From positions 76,987,397 to 77,051,396 of the forward strand of contig JAHLJT010008756.1 of the NCBI GenBank assembly GCA_031308135.1: a stretch of 64,000 nucleotides of DNA, in the 5' to 3' direction. Shown in pieces: positions 1-45,121 of this stretch; the first letter of the stretch is position 1, and every line of letters begins with the position of its first letter. Below the pieces are notes generated by a model. It was not told the origin of the DNA, made no database searches, and was given only the letters and a program-made list of their open reading frames with translations. This DNA is from Acheta domesticus (lineage: Eukaryota > Arthropoda > Insecta > Orthoptera > Gryllidae). The position numbers and the translations under genes are program-made.

Positions 1-69
1 TCGCCGAGACAGAAGCCTCGTGCGAGTGGTTGCAGCCTCCAGTGCTCCAGAAGACGCCGCCGCTTCGAC

Positions 70-81
<12 letters not shown>
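1..81 (+). CDS. Carboxylesterase exon 1 (5' UTR plus first 4 codons)
   Basis: The ATG at 70 starts MPPQ and the exon ends at a strong donor (CAG|GTACGT). The start was chosen because the next exon opens in phase 0 and the protein then matches the usual start of cytosolic esterases. The frame upstream of the ATG is open to the window edge but reads a basic, serine-rich string unlike a signal peptide, so it is more likely 5' UTR. The exon's true 5' end and the promoter lie outside the window. Confidence 0.75.
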
Positions 82-33658
<33,577 letters not shown>

Positions 33659-33930
33659 AGTGCTTATTCTTTTCCTTCAGTCAACTGTCTCAGGATTATC
33701 CAAGTAAATTACTCAGAAGGATGCGTCATGAGAGCTGCAGCTGTTGCGTTCTAGGAGTAATATTATAATATTGTCAATAAGAAGCTCTCTTCCAAATTTA
33801 ATTTAAGACTTCTAATCAGTATATTTATTTTCAAAGTTTATTTTTTTCTGCTTCAGAAAATGCGAGAAGAAAAATAAAATACTCAAAAGCCAATAATGGA
33901 TTAAATATTTCAATATACACAATAAAAATC
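33659..33930 (+). other. Probable 3' UTR of the carboxylesterase gene
   Basis: AT-rich sequence after the stop codon with AATAAA signals at 33873 and 33921. Which one is used, or whether a more distal one is used, cannot be decided from sequence. Confidence 0.5.
33873..33878 (+). terminator. Candidate polyadenylation signal AATAAA
   Basis: The first AATAAA after the stop, 215 bp downstream of TAA. A second copy is at 33921-33926. Confidence 0.45.
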
Positions 33931-34759
33931 AGAACATACTAACTAGAAAAAAGAATGTCATCTGTGCACAAGGAATTTGTGCGTTTTAAAAATCGTAATT
34001 TTTTTAGCTATGTGAAGAGTATGTTTAGAAAGCATTTATTCTAGTAAACATTTTATAAAGATTGTTCACAAAACAGACGGTATTTAGGGCAAGAAACGTT
34101 CTCTTTGATTGCTAAACATATTCCCCAATGCAGGTTAAACCCGGTCCGTTTTTCGATGCCCCACGTTTTCTGTACACCCACATTAGTTATTTTTCTAGTT
34201 AGAACGTAGATTATGTAACTGTCCGTTCACAACTTTTTAAATAACTATGAACATCTTGTTACATCGATAAAGTAAAAACATCACTTGAAAAGAGCGAATA
34301 AAATAGAAAACAGGTTGAAGAGTTTGCTACAGCTGAACATTTCATTCTGACCCGACTCTGACCAGAAAAAATCATTCAGCAAATCTTGCTGAAAATCATT
34401 CAGCAAATCATGCTGAAATCTTGCTGAGCGTACTTGTATGAGGAAATTTGTCTCAGGGTTGAATATATGTTGACATGAAAGTATTCTACATTTTGAAATT
34501 ATAACCAACCAAAACTTATAATTTTTTAAAATAATTATAGTTTATCATATAATTTCCAAGTGCTTCCTAATGCTAATAACATAACATTAATAAATTTAAA
34601 AATTGTATGGATAATGTTATTGTGAAACATAAATGTACTATTTCATTACTTGTTCATTATTTTAAGAAATCTGTGGAAATGGAATAAAAAATTGTTAAAT
34701 TCTCCTGCTTATTTTGTGGTTTATAGATTCACAATATTCACCCAATTCATTACTGCCAT
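33931..34759. other. Intergenic, AT-rich, nothing recognised
   Basis: Downstream of the esterase gene. A small internal duplication 'AAATCTTGCTGAAAATCATTCAGC' type lies at 34375-34430. No gene. Confidence 0.55.
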
Positions 34760-35650
34760 ATTATTATTCCTCTAATTCACGACTAGAGATATTATGTGTC
34801 GGTTGACTATAAAGATTACTCCGGGTTGCAACCAGTTTCCTAAGTAGCACATCTAGTGCCTCTATAAAACTTGGCGCAAAATGTGGGCTGTTCCTAATAA
34901 AGTTATTTCTTGGACTTCCCAGTCTTTTGAATTACCTGGGAGTTTAGACAAGTTCTTACACAAATTTTGCGGAACAAATCCCAGAGCTCCGATAACTATC
35001 GGGACGACCTGTGCTTTTACGCCTCACATTCGGCTGATCTCGATTTCCAAACTCTTGTATTTAAGACGTTTCTCTGCCTCCTTGGTAACGACATTTTGAT
35101 CGCAAGGTACAGCAACATCGATAAGTAAACACGATTTGTTCTCCAAATCCCGGATGACTATATCAGGTTTGTTTGCCTTTTGTCCGATCAGTTAGAATTT
35201 GTTGGTCGTACAAAATCGTACACAATCCAACAGACGTCACCGGTTTCGGTGAGTGTTCGCACCACATCGGGCATGTGTTCGGAACTTCGAGGGCGAGCCA
35301 GAGGAGGTAGCTACATACCAGTGGAGGTAGGTCTTTTCAGGTATTCGGTCTTTGCTACGATTGGGCAAGCTGGGACAATATGATCAATGGTTTCTACGTG
35401 TTCCTGACAGATGCGGCATTTATCCTCTGGGGAAATTTTGAGAACCGCTTTATCATAATGTCGTGTTCTCAAGGCCTAATCTGGGCAGCTATTACAAGTG
35501 CTTCCGATTCTGGTTTCATTCTTCCCCTTTTAAGCCACATAAATGATTGATCTTTATTGATCTGCACCTTGTCCATTCGTTTCAAATATTGTCCGTGGAC
35601 TGGTTTGTCTCTCCACGATTTCTTTAACATTTTTGTCTCAAAGATGTGCC
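34760..35650 (-). pseudogene. R4/Dong-like LINE 3' end (minus), zinc knuckle plus endonuclease remnant
   Basis: The minus strand reads, from about 35450, CRICQEHVETIDHIV.ACP (a CCHC-type zinc knuckle, 'C..C...H....C'), then a broken version of the KPDIVIRD-type restriction-like endonuclease seen at 35950, then 'CGTNPRAPIT' complement and a 3' end near short TTA repeats. Stops and frame changes are frequent. R2/R4-type LINEs carry such an endonuclease after the reverse transcriptase (family knowledge). Confidence 0.7.
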
Positions 35651-36374
35651 ATCAAGATGACCCACTAATGAGGCAAGTCATGAAATCTGACCGAAGAATG
35701 GGAAACAGAGGCATTGTAAGTGTAGCAACAAGCATTGCGAACAAGACTATGCAAGACACCCTGAATGACAGAGACACTGAACTTCTGGTGCTACTTAACA
35801 TGAAATTTGAAACACAAAAATGTTAAAGAAATCGTGTACACCCACCGAAACCTCGGTACGAACACTCACCGAAACCGGTGACGTCTGTTGGATTGTGTAC
35901 GATTTTGTACGACCAACAAATTCAAACTGATCGGACAAACGGCAAACAAACCGGATATAGTCATCCGGGATTTGGAGAACAAATCGTGTTTGCTTGTCGA
36001 TGTTGCTGTACCTTGCGATCAAAACGTCGTTACCAAGGAGGCAGAGAAACGTCTTAAATACAAGAGTTTGGAAATCGAGATCAGCCGAATGTGGGGCGTA
36101 AAAGCACAGGTCGTCCAGATAGTTATCGGAGCTCTGGGATTTGTTCCGCAAAATTTGTGTAAGAACTTGTCTAAACTCCCAGGTAATTCAAAAGACTGGG
36201 AAGTGCAAGAAATCGCTTTATTTGGAACAGCCCACATTTTGTGGAAAGTATTGTAGAGGCACCGACCGTCCCTAGATCTACTCCTTAGGCAGCTGGTTGC
36301 AACCTGGGTTAGATTTTATATTCAGCCGACACATAACATCTTTAGTCGTGATTTAGAGGAATAATAATTTAGAG

Positions 36375-36411
<37 letters not shown>
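35640..36411 (+). pseudogene. R4/Dong-like LINE 3' end (plus), restriction-like endonuclease fragment
   Basis: The frame 35888-36256 contains NKPDIVIRDLENKSCLLVDV (KPD...D, a PD-(D/E)XK-like arrangement), VAVPCDQNVVTKEAEKRLKY, IEISRMWGVKAQVV and HILWKVL. These are familiar landmarks of the C-terminal endonuclease region of insect R2/R4-type LINEs. The 3' end runs into (AAT)n at 36366-36411. It is inverted relative to 34760-35650 and lacks the zinc-knuckle segment kept there. Confidence 0.8.
36366..36411. repeat. (AAT)n tract at the LINE 3' end
   Basis: Preceded by the duplicated string TTTAGAGGAATAATAAT. Dong-type R4 elements are known to insert in TAA repeats, so this may be target or tail. 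Confidence 0.85.
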
Positions 36412-36414
<3 letters not shown>

Positions 36415-37696
36415 CAGTGTGCGAACAAACAATGTATTCAGTAGTTGCATATATTGAGAAAGGTTGCTGTGATTTTGACAGCAACCGAATGTGTCGGAGC
36501 GGGCAAGCGAACGAGTCGCGTCGGCAACAACGCGTGGATTCTCCATAACACCCATTGTGCCTTCACAACTTGAAAAGCAGTATAGTCCAGAGGAATGAAG
36601 TTTGGTAAAGATTATAGGGACATAAAATTCGTTACACTAGAAAATATCCCCAATACAAGAAAACCGGTTTCGGACTCGATAGCTCTTCTGTGTCAATAAA
36701 AACACATCTCTTACGGTTTCATTACATCCAGAATAAGAATATAAATTTCTTTCACGTTTGCTTTTTCTGGCAAATCCTCTTCCGAAGTCAACTTTTGGTC
36801 CCATTTGGCGACTGCCGTGGTCCGTGTGACGTCTGTTTTCGAATAGTTATTTTTTCCACGGCCTGACGCCTTCTCGTTAGTATATCCTTTCTCAGATTGT
36901 ATTGTATTTTACTTAGAAACACTGCTGCACACAGTTATCACGTGTGCACGAAAAACCGAATCCCTACACGGTATTGAAGTAACTGCGGATGTGCGGATGT
37001 GCATGTGTGAGTAGTTCCGACCTCACAGTTAGACCACTTCCCGTTCGCCAATCGCGACATATTAGGTGTCTTACACGCGTCTCGGTCTCCTGTTGAGGAA
37101 CTGATAACTTGTTTTCGGATGCGGCCAGAAGATTAAGAAATTTTCAAAATATGTTTCTGCGCATTTTGGCTCTGCGATCTTGGAGCATTGATAGGGAATT
37201 AAACCTTTAACCAACGCCACCAAAACACATCCATGTAGGTGATGTTGATTAAGCCCTTGTACCTAGTGGCAATTTGGACGCTCCACGACGCCACAATTTT
37301 CTTTTACGAGGATGACAACGCTTATTGTTGCCATTTATAAGTTAATCAAAAGAATCGCGCGGTAAATTTCATTTTTAGTTGTGTAATCGTATTTATAAAA
37401 ATTAATTTGCAAGGAACCTACGAGAAGTATTTCCTTGGAAATTATTAAATTTGATGACCTTCAAGCGTATACAGAGGAAAACAAACAGTGAAAAATATTA
37501 AACAATGAAAGGACATTTATATTCTCACGTTCGACTTCTCACATTTACGTTTTTACGTGTAAAAACAGATTTTCAAATGAATAAGACTAACAACTTGTTC
37601 TCATTAAATTTAACTAACATTTATGTTTATTGTATTTAACTAGAATGTTATTCACATGAATATACACAAGAGTGCCTTTCAGTGTTTATACAAAGT
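36412..37696. other. Intergenic, nothing firmly recognised
   Basis: Around 36640-36720 the reverse complement reads '...TTGACACAGAAGAGC...TCCGAAACCGGTTTTC', a Penelope-like style of motif (weak). No gene. Confidence 0.45.
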
Positions 37697-38160
37697 GGGC
37701 CACCTAAGTCGGCCACAACAAATATCTTGAAAACGGTTTAAGCTATCGAGATCCTATTTGCGACAAGATGTTGCAGATGATAAGGCAAATAACATATTTC
37801 GTTTTCTGATTGGTACCGTATGTAATTTTTGAGATATTGACACAACTTTGGTTGTTTAAATGGAAGTATATATTTTATCTCTAGCATTTCGCAGTTCTTT
37901 AAAAATCAAATGAAATGAATACATTTATAAAACATTAACATTTATTTTGATTTTTAAAGAACTTAATAAAAGTGGTGAAAAAAATATATACTTCCATTTA
38001 AATAACCAAAGTTGTGTCAATATCTCAAAAATTACATACGGTAATAACAAGAAAAAGAAATATGTAATTAGCCCCATCATCTGCAACAACACGGCTCGAA
38101 TTGCGTCTCGATAGCTTAAACCTTTTTCAAGATAGTTGCTGTGGCCAACTTAGGAGGTCT
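37697..38160. mobile_element. Foldback element with about 210-bp inverted arms
   Basis: The left arm (about 37703-37912, 'CCTAAGTCGGCCACAACAAA', 'TTTAAGCTATCGAGA', 'GTATGTAATTTTTGAGATAT') and the right arm (about 37935-38154) are imperfect reverse complements around a loop of about 20 bases. No coding capacity. The DNA transposon superfamily is not determined. Confidence 0.85.
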
Positions 38161-38289
38161 AGCCAGTGTAGATTCACCTACAAAACTATTAATAGAGCAA
38201 TTGCGGATGTATCAGTGAACACAAATTAGACAGTCTGTGAAGTTTTCATCTCTTCAAAAATTACGTAACAAAATATGGAAGAGTCGACC

Positions 38290-38505
38290 CCATGACCGAG
38301 ATCTCTAAACAGTAGTGCTGTAGTGATCTCAGACCGAGGGGTCGTGGGTTCGCGGGTTCGCGTCCCGCCTCGGGCATCGTTGTATGTATTCGTCCTTTCA
38401 CCCCCTATCATCACCACATTGTTTAATCTTCATACCATAACGTTACATCCAATGGTGGTCGCTAATGACCTAGTAGTTGATGCGACCTTAAATAACAAAA
38501 AAAAA
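38290..38505 (+). mobile_element. tRNA-derived SINE (SINE-A), copy 1
   Basis: 'CCGAGATCTCTAAACAGTAG' head, B-box-like GGTTCGCGTCCC followed by GCCTCGGGCATC, then 'GTATTCGTCCTTTCACCCCC' and an A-rich end (CAAAAAAAAATGG). The same order is at 53107-53330. The minus-strand frame here (EPTTPRS-type) is the usual by-product of such SINE heads. Confidence 0.75.
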
Positions 38506-41395
38506 TGGAAGAGTTACGCAAATCCTCGGAATCAAATGAAGTTGTAGATTTTGCGACAAATTTTCGAAACTAATTGAGAATGATCTTATTAGAGAATGAC
38601 GCTGAAGAACAGCTTAAACGTGATCTTCTTGTGCATGTCAGAAAAACACTAGGAAATGTAACTGTTATTCTAACTATTCGCATCATCCATACCTATAAAT
38701 ATATTTTACGGCGATTACAATTTGCAATATTACTATAGTTCATATCCCGTATGGAGGTAATACACGGTGGCCACCGATATGGATTTTTGGAATTAAAGGT
38801 GTTTTTCGGTTTTCCAGGTCAGAGAATATAAATTTTACGGGTTCTGTTTCGCACATTACAACACTTTCTTCTGCGTATTATTTAACTGTACTATATTACT
38901 CACGCAAATTTCTCTCGCAATCCACTACTAGAGTGGAGAAGTTTGTACAAAAACGAGCTTTAAAGAAATCTCGGATTCTTTTCTAGGAAGTGTATGTTAC
39001 TAATTAATATTCAGAGTCCTAAAAAGTTTATGAAAGTTTTTTTCAGCCGGTAAGTCAACTGATGCCAACGCAGTGTTTGAAGTATCGCATTGCGTACATC
39101 TGTTACCGTGAATAACTTAAGATTTAAATTCGCAAGAAAATACTTTTTTTAAAATAGATATTCGACATTACTAAACAGACCTCACGAATTTAGAGAATAG
39201 CTGTAGATTACCTGGCGTCCATATTCCATTTTCAAGGTTACTCAAAAACACTTATTTTGTTTCGATTATTTACATGGAAATTGAGGGAGAAAAATTAGGG
39301 AACAATGTTTTTTTCCTACATCCAGGATGCAAGTGATTTCAAAGGAAACGATCACGCTGCTTTCGAAAATCATTATAAAAAGTTTCTGCCACGCAAAGTT
39401 CAAAATATATAAACATATTTCGTATTTGAAATAAACAAACTCCTATACCAATTTCCACATTGTCACTCCGGTTATATTACTACAAAATTTTAAGAGCATT
39501 CTTCATAAGAGGTTAAATTAGGTCATTTCGTGTAATAATATGCAACCTTTAAAATGGTTTGTTGGTATTGTCCACAACATTGGTAGAGCGAACAACGATT
39601 TGAGTTTTCCCTAAAATCACAACCTAAGGTTCGTTATACAGGTCATACAACACTCGTGAGCAACCCATGGTTTGTCCTGATTACGAACACGACAGCCGAA
39701 GCATAAAGAATACGCAAGTTTTGTAAATTCATGTAGGAAATTTTTTTTTTCCTTTAAAGTTTGGGTGTTAATCTTCTACAAATTTAACGCACGTTTGCGG
39801 GTTTGTTTCGCACACGTTCGTTGTGAAATTACGATTTGCGTTTTATCGATCAGATACAATTCTACAGATCATGTGCCGAATTTTACATTATAAAAGCCAT
39901 AACTATTATGAATTATGGTATTTGAGGCACACGCAAACTAGACACGAACTTCACGCACACTGCGGTTACAGTTCCGCACGACCCTGACTAAGTTTCTGCC
40001 ACTTCAGCAGTTGAATACTTGTATACTTGCGATAAGGTAAAGGACTAAAATAATATCTCGATGACTGATGCCCAATACGAAATATTAGGGTGCACGTGAC
40101 TTGTTTTCAAACCAACCACTAAGTTCTACTCAAAATTGATCGCGACTACCAGACGCGAGAATAAAGACGGCAATCTTCAAATACAGAAGGTAAAATAAAA
40201 AAAAATGAAAAAAACACGAAAGAATAATTTGACTGATATATCATGAAAGTGGCATACATGAACTGAACAAATATTTTATTTTTAAATAGATTTTATGTAT
40301 GTTGATTCTACATATCTTGGAGCAATTTAAATGTATTTGCATTAATAGCAAAATACTGTACAAAGATAAGGTAGTATATATAAAAACTGTGACATGACGT
40401 TTTTATTGTGATATTCGTAATCTACGTACAAAATAGAGAATGTTAAGCACCCTACCTTCCTGGAGGTAAAAATCGTTTTCCTTAGTGTAATACTCTTGAA
40501 TTTTCCGAATTAGTAAATCATCATATTTGCATGAATATTATGGAATTTTGGATTTTCATTTTACGGAATTTTTAGGATCATTTAATGGATTTTGCAATAA
40601 AACTATTTTACGAAGATGTCCAGTAATAGTATTTAGGATCAAAGCAGTTTTCACTACAATTTTAATTAATTTACGAGATATATGGGCTTTTTCTAAAAAA
40701 ATAGGAATTAGTTTTTTTACACTTTACAGTGTTGTTTACTGATAGATAAAATTTAATCTGATTTTATCTGTTTTAATTACGTTCGAATTTTAAAATGTTT
40801 AAAGGATTTTGAACTTTCCATCTAGTCTTGCATTATAGGATTAGGACTGTATCTAATGCTTTAATGATTGCTTAGATAGACTACAGTTGTGTTCTCTAAT
40901 AAAGATTAAGACAATGATCGTTTTAAGCAGTTTCCCAATTTGTTAACTCTAACCATAACGGTAACATCTGCCAATAATAAAAAAAATCTTAACTCATTTT
41001 TCACATGCTCACAAAACGCTCCTTCAACAACATACGTTTCACCCAGGTCGTTTCGTTTGACAATCATCAAAATATTCATCAAATTTTGACCGAACAGTAC
41101 ACTCTGCCATCGACATAAACGACTCGTTTAAACACCTGTTGTGATATTAGGATTTATCAAACTCGTGACTTGTATTGCGTTGGCTCTGTTACTTTACTCT
41201 TTGTTATTTTACTCTCTCTGATTAAGTGGCGCATGTGTGATAATTTTTATGTGTAATTACTAAAAACTGAATTTTAAGAGAGAATGAATCCAGAACGAGA
41301 AATTTCTCTCAAAATTTCTACGGCAGTGTTCCTGACAATTTTAGAAGAAACAGAACCACGTCTCGAATACCCCTTACAACAGCAACTAGTGGTGC
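38506..41395. other. Intergenic, AT-rich, nothing recognised
   Basis: About 2.9 kb without a supported gene, RNA or classified repeat. Confidence 0.5.
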
Positions 41396-42780
41396 TACAG
41401 AATGGCACAGACTTTCCCGTATTAGTTTTCTATTTCCATGGGTCTGGGCTAGCTATTCGGAATTGCCATATACTCTTTCTTGCCAGCTGCCATCTATCAC
41501 CGCCAAAAGAACATTTTTCACAGACAATTTTTGAGTTTTCAAAATACTTTATCTGAAGTTATTTGAAGCACTTACACTCACAAATGTAATTATCTTTACA
41601 AATTGCTGGTAATGTGCGTATTAAAGATTTGAGAGATCTTTCAAAAAAATTACATTTATATAACTTTTGAAAAAATATTCAAAATAAACTTTACGTCATA
41701 TTAAAGAGTGTAATTATCACTATCCGTTACAAAAGTTTAAAGAAAAAATGTGCAGCCATATATGAGAAAACGGCGTTTGAGCTTTTCTGAAAATGCGGAA
41801 TTTTGAGCTACTTTTCACAGAAAACGGTTGAGTTTTCGAGAAACTTTACTTGACATTATTTAAAGCACGTGTACTTGTAAATATAATAATGTGAAAAAAT
41901 CGCTGCTAATGTAAATCTTAACGACGTGAGACAAGTAAAAAAATTACATTCTTCCAATTTTTGAAAAAACAAAAGAATAGGGCAATATGGCGTTTTTGTC
42001 ATCTCATAAAATACACTAGGCACTATATCTAACGAAAATTTAAAGAAAGAATTTGGACCGTTTTTCAGAAAATCTTGTTTTTTTATATTTTTAAAATTGC
42101 ACTCAATATTGCCCGAAAACTACTAAAAATTTTAAAAAAATGTACATAACCTTAAAGAAAAAACTCACTGTGAAGAACAAATTTTATCTGAAGGAAAAAT
42201 CTGTCTTCAATTTTGTAGTTGGAGGAAGAAGTCGAATAAAATTCACACTTTTGCAATTTTCGAAAATTCAGAGTTAAAAGTGAAAATCGGACCTATTCCA
42301 CCTTAAAGAAGTTTATTTTACTCTATTCTTACAAGAAATTTAAAGAAAAAATTTGGAGCCGATTTTGAGAAAATTTTGAAAATGTCCGGGGGGCCTTCAT
42401 GTAAAGTACCCCAAATTTTACAGAATCTTTTTCAAAATCTCAAAGCTTTGACGAGAATCAGATCGACCGAGGAATACCCATTTTGGAAGAAATCGTACGT
42501 ATGGTTTAGGCGCTAGCACAGACAGGGACAGACAGACGGACGTATTCCTTTCAGTTGGTTTTTCGGTATCAAGGACTTACAAAAAAGGGATTCTGGCTAC
42601 ACCACGTGTTAGGGGATTTTTTTCTTAATTTAGCAACAGGTATTATCGACTTTCTCGTTATCACGGCCCGGCAATTAATTTTTTTTCGCCGAAAATTTGC
42701 CATTTTTTCGCACAGCAATACATTACTTTCCCTATACTACGTACATCACTCCGTGTATACGTACGTATATGGGAAAGTAA
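41396..42780 (-). mobile_element. Family A repeat, copy 4 (minus), near full length
   Basis: It begins with the complement of the right end ('CTAGTGGTGCTACAGAATGG', 'GACTTTCCCGTATTAG') and ends with the complement of the left end ('CGTACGTATATGGGAAAGTA'). It contains the CGGACGTCC-type tract region, 'GATCAGATCGACC' and repeated blocks in reverse order. It gives the best view of both termini in one copy. No coding frame. Confidence 0.85.
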
Positions 42781-42836
42781 AAGGCCTCTAACGCCCATGC
42801 GTCACTTGATAGATTTAGAATTTTGAGCTGCAGTAC

Positions 42837-44282
42837 TGTAGTGATACCGAATCCATTACGGCTGCGAGCCTGAGAATTGCGCCGTGTTGCGCGACAGAGG
42901 GGCCGACGGCGGCGCCAGGCCACCCGCTGAACCCGCCCCCTAACGATTCATCGCACCCAAGTGTCCCGCAGCCTGGGAAGTCTTCCCGTGCACGTGCACG
43001 CCAGTACTTTTCCGCGGCGCTCCTCGCCTTCCCCATCCTCCCTTGAGATTTTCGTTCCCCCCCAGTCATTAATTTCTGCCCCTATTTGACAGAAAATTGA
43101 AGCGAGAGAGAACGAGTGCGGGTCTCTCATTTCTCGGCCCCAAAAATCTTCCGATGATTGGGCGGAATTATTCTACGACGCAATACCCTTTCACCAATAG
43201 CCGTCGGACGTGGACAAAGCTCTAGAATGTTCTAGAACATTCTGAGGGAATTTTGGTGGGGGAAGGGAGGCTCGAAAGAGAAGAGGTGAGGCCACCACAG
43301 GGAGAGGCTGTGACGCCGTCACAGAGAGAGGACGTAAGAGGCGGTCAGGGGGACGAGACGTTACAGTGGAGGCGCCCGGCGCCAGAGATAAAGTTTTGTT
43401 TATTAGTTGGACATATAAGAAAGCGTTGAGTTTTCGAGAGGAATTTGTGAGCGGTTATTAAATAAGTGTAGACCGCGGACTGTGAAAGGTTTTATTGACA
43501 TTCTAATAGTTCAGAAAAAGTATCTGACCTGTGCTCGTGTTCGGAACATTATCGTGGAATTATTTGATCGTTCACGAACTTGCTACGAACTCTAAAGTAC
43601 CGTGCGGTGAACCGAAAGTGACAAGGTCGTTCAGCTGTGCAGACATAATCTGAGTATTAGCGACAATAAGTGAGCGGCGCTGTGTGTTGGGTCAACACTC
43701 CTGCGACCCCGCCTACTACCTGACTCGGCACTGCGCGATCCTTTGTGCGGCGCCCCAAGACGTCCCACGCCGCCCCTGTCAAACAGCCGGCGGCTCGAGG
43801 TCGTTCAACTCTGGTTTGTTGTACCCGCTGCCCCGCTGAGACGGTATTCTTTTTTATTCTTTTGGCGCGCCCGTGGTCGAATGGCACAAACAGTTTGGTG
43901 AACAATTTTTAATTACCTTTGACCGGGCGACGAAGAGAAGATTCCCGGCCGCGCTTGGCTGTCAAGAGGGAATCAGCGTAGAGAAAAATATTGTTTGTTT
44001 TCTTTTACTGTAGTAATTTTCACTTGTTAGTTTATTTTATTATCGTATGTGTGCATGTCATATTTTGGAATTGGGAAAGGGGAGCATGCTCGCCGTAATG
44101 AGTGGTAAAATCTTGCAATTCTTCTTTTAAAATAAAAGCCACCTATTGTTTACATGAGTAAAAGTCTCTTATTTTACACCGGCCACCAACTTCCTCCATC
44201 TTCGTCAGTTTAGGCAAGCCTTTCTATCGACTGAGCGAGCCGGCTACCACGTCTACGGCGCCCAACCGACAGACGGGTAGTC
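42837..44282 (+). promoter_or_regulatory. GC-rich promoter- or LTR-like block
   Basis: In order on the plus strand: CCAAT boxes (ATTGG at 43157, CCAAT at 43194), a perfect heat-shock element (43225-43242), a TATA-like ATATAAG (about 43413), a long mixed leader, AATAAA (about 44129), and 'GGCGCCCAAC' near 44260, which resembles an LTR-retrotransposon primer-binding site. It is flanked by a 7-bp direct repeat GCAGTAC (42830-42836, 44283-44289). No coding frame of a heat-shock protein or of gag/pol follows. It could be a long LTR, or a displaced promoter plus 5' UTR. Confidence 0.4.
43225..43242. promoter_or_regulatory. Perfect four-unit heat-shock element
   Basis: GAATGTTCTAGAACATTC: GAA-nn-TTC-nn-GAA-nn-TTC with no mismatch, inside a 20-base perfect palindrome (43224-43243). 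This is the textbook HSF trimer site. Whether a transcript starts downstream is not known. Confidence 0.75.
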
Positions 44283-44758
44283 GCAGTACATTTTCATCTT
44301 GTGGACAGCGATTCCAATGGAATTTTGTCACACACAGTATACAGGTTCTGTAAATAAAAATACCTTTTCTTCGGCAATCGCTTAAATACTGCTACAGTGT
44401 GTGGTATTTACACGTGGTGCTGAAGTCTCAACAGTAGGGCAAAAATGTTTTTAGCGAACATCCCAAAAGGGAAAACGAACTTTCCTTCCTTCCGTTATAG
44501 AAACGATAGACGACACACAAAATAGTTATTTTATGCACCCAGAGCGTTATACAGTGAAATTATTTTAGCGTGGCCGCTCAAGGTCAGGGCCCCAGAGATG
44601 CCGGAAGAGTTCATTCCTTAAACTTATCACTTTAGAGGGGAGGGCGTTCCTTCCCAGGACGTGTCGACAGCCCTATTCCTGTTGAGAAAACATTGAAAAT
44701 TGGTCTTCGCAAATTGCCAGTTTTTAGTGCATTTCCCTAACAGGGTACAGCTATTTTT
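44283..44758. other. Intergenic, nothing recognised
   Basis: No supported gene or repeat. Confidence 0.5.
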
Positions 44759-45121
44759 ATGAAGTTCTGTATAAGTGATTATTATTTTGTTGTGATCATT
44801 GCATTGCGTTCTCTTCAGAGCAACTTGCGTAAGGACGTCCTTCACCGTCAGACGCGTGAAGTCGTCGCCAAAGAACGTGTATCAATTTATGAAGAGAAGC
44901 AAAAAGAAAGAATTGAAAATATCAAAGCAGTTCTTAAGTCAGTAACAGCTGCTTCGGGTGTTTCGAAAATATGTATTTTCAGAATTAATAAGGAAATTAA
45001 TTCTATTCAATCTGGAGAATCGTGTTCATTTTCTATTCCTAATAAAGAGAAGAAGAGAAAGGACGTGGAATCTGCTCTCGACAGTTTCAATGAGAGCACG
45101 ATTTGCCCTACAATGATTTAA
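44759..45121 (+). pseudogene. Helix-turn-helix transposase-like N-terminal fragment, degenerate
   Basis: A 120-codon frame. Its core (REVVAKERVSIYEEKQ, then VTAASGVSKICIFRINKE, then NKEKKRKDVESALDSFNES) follows the layout of an N-terminal helix-turn-helix of Tc1/mariner-like insect transposases ('...A...GVS..TV.RI..E......P.K..KK.....LD.F.....RR'). A TAA ends it where the catalytic domain should begin. The first 20 residues look like non-coding lead-in. In the same frame after the stop, an acidic D/S-rich stretch (to the TAG at about 45332) follows. Not certain. Confidence 0.4.

Noticed and set aside
1..69. Translation starting upstream of the ATG at 70
   Set aside because: The frame is open to the window edge but has no ATG and reads a low-complexity basic stretch; kept as 5' UTR.
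41284..41556. 90-residue plus ORF
   Set aside because: Mostly antisense of the right end of a family A copy.
43225..44282. Hsp70 gene
   Set aside because: Only promoter-like signals are present; no heat-shock protein coding sequence in any frame downstream.
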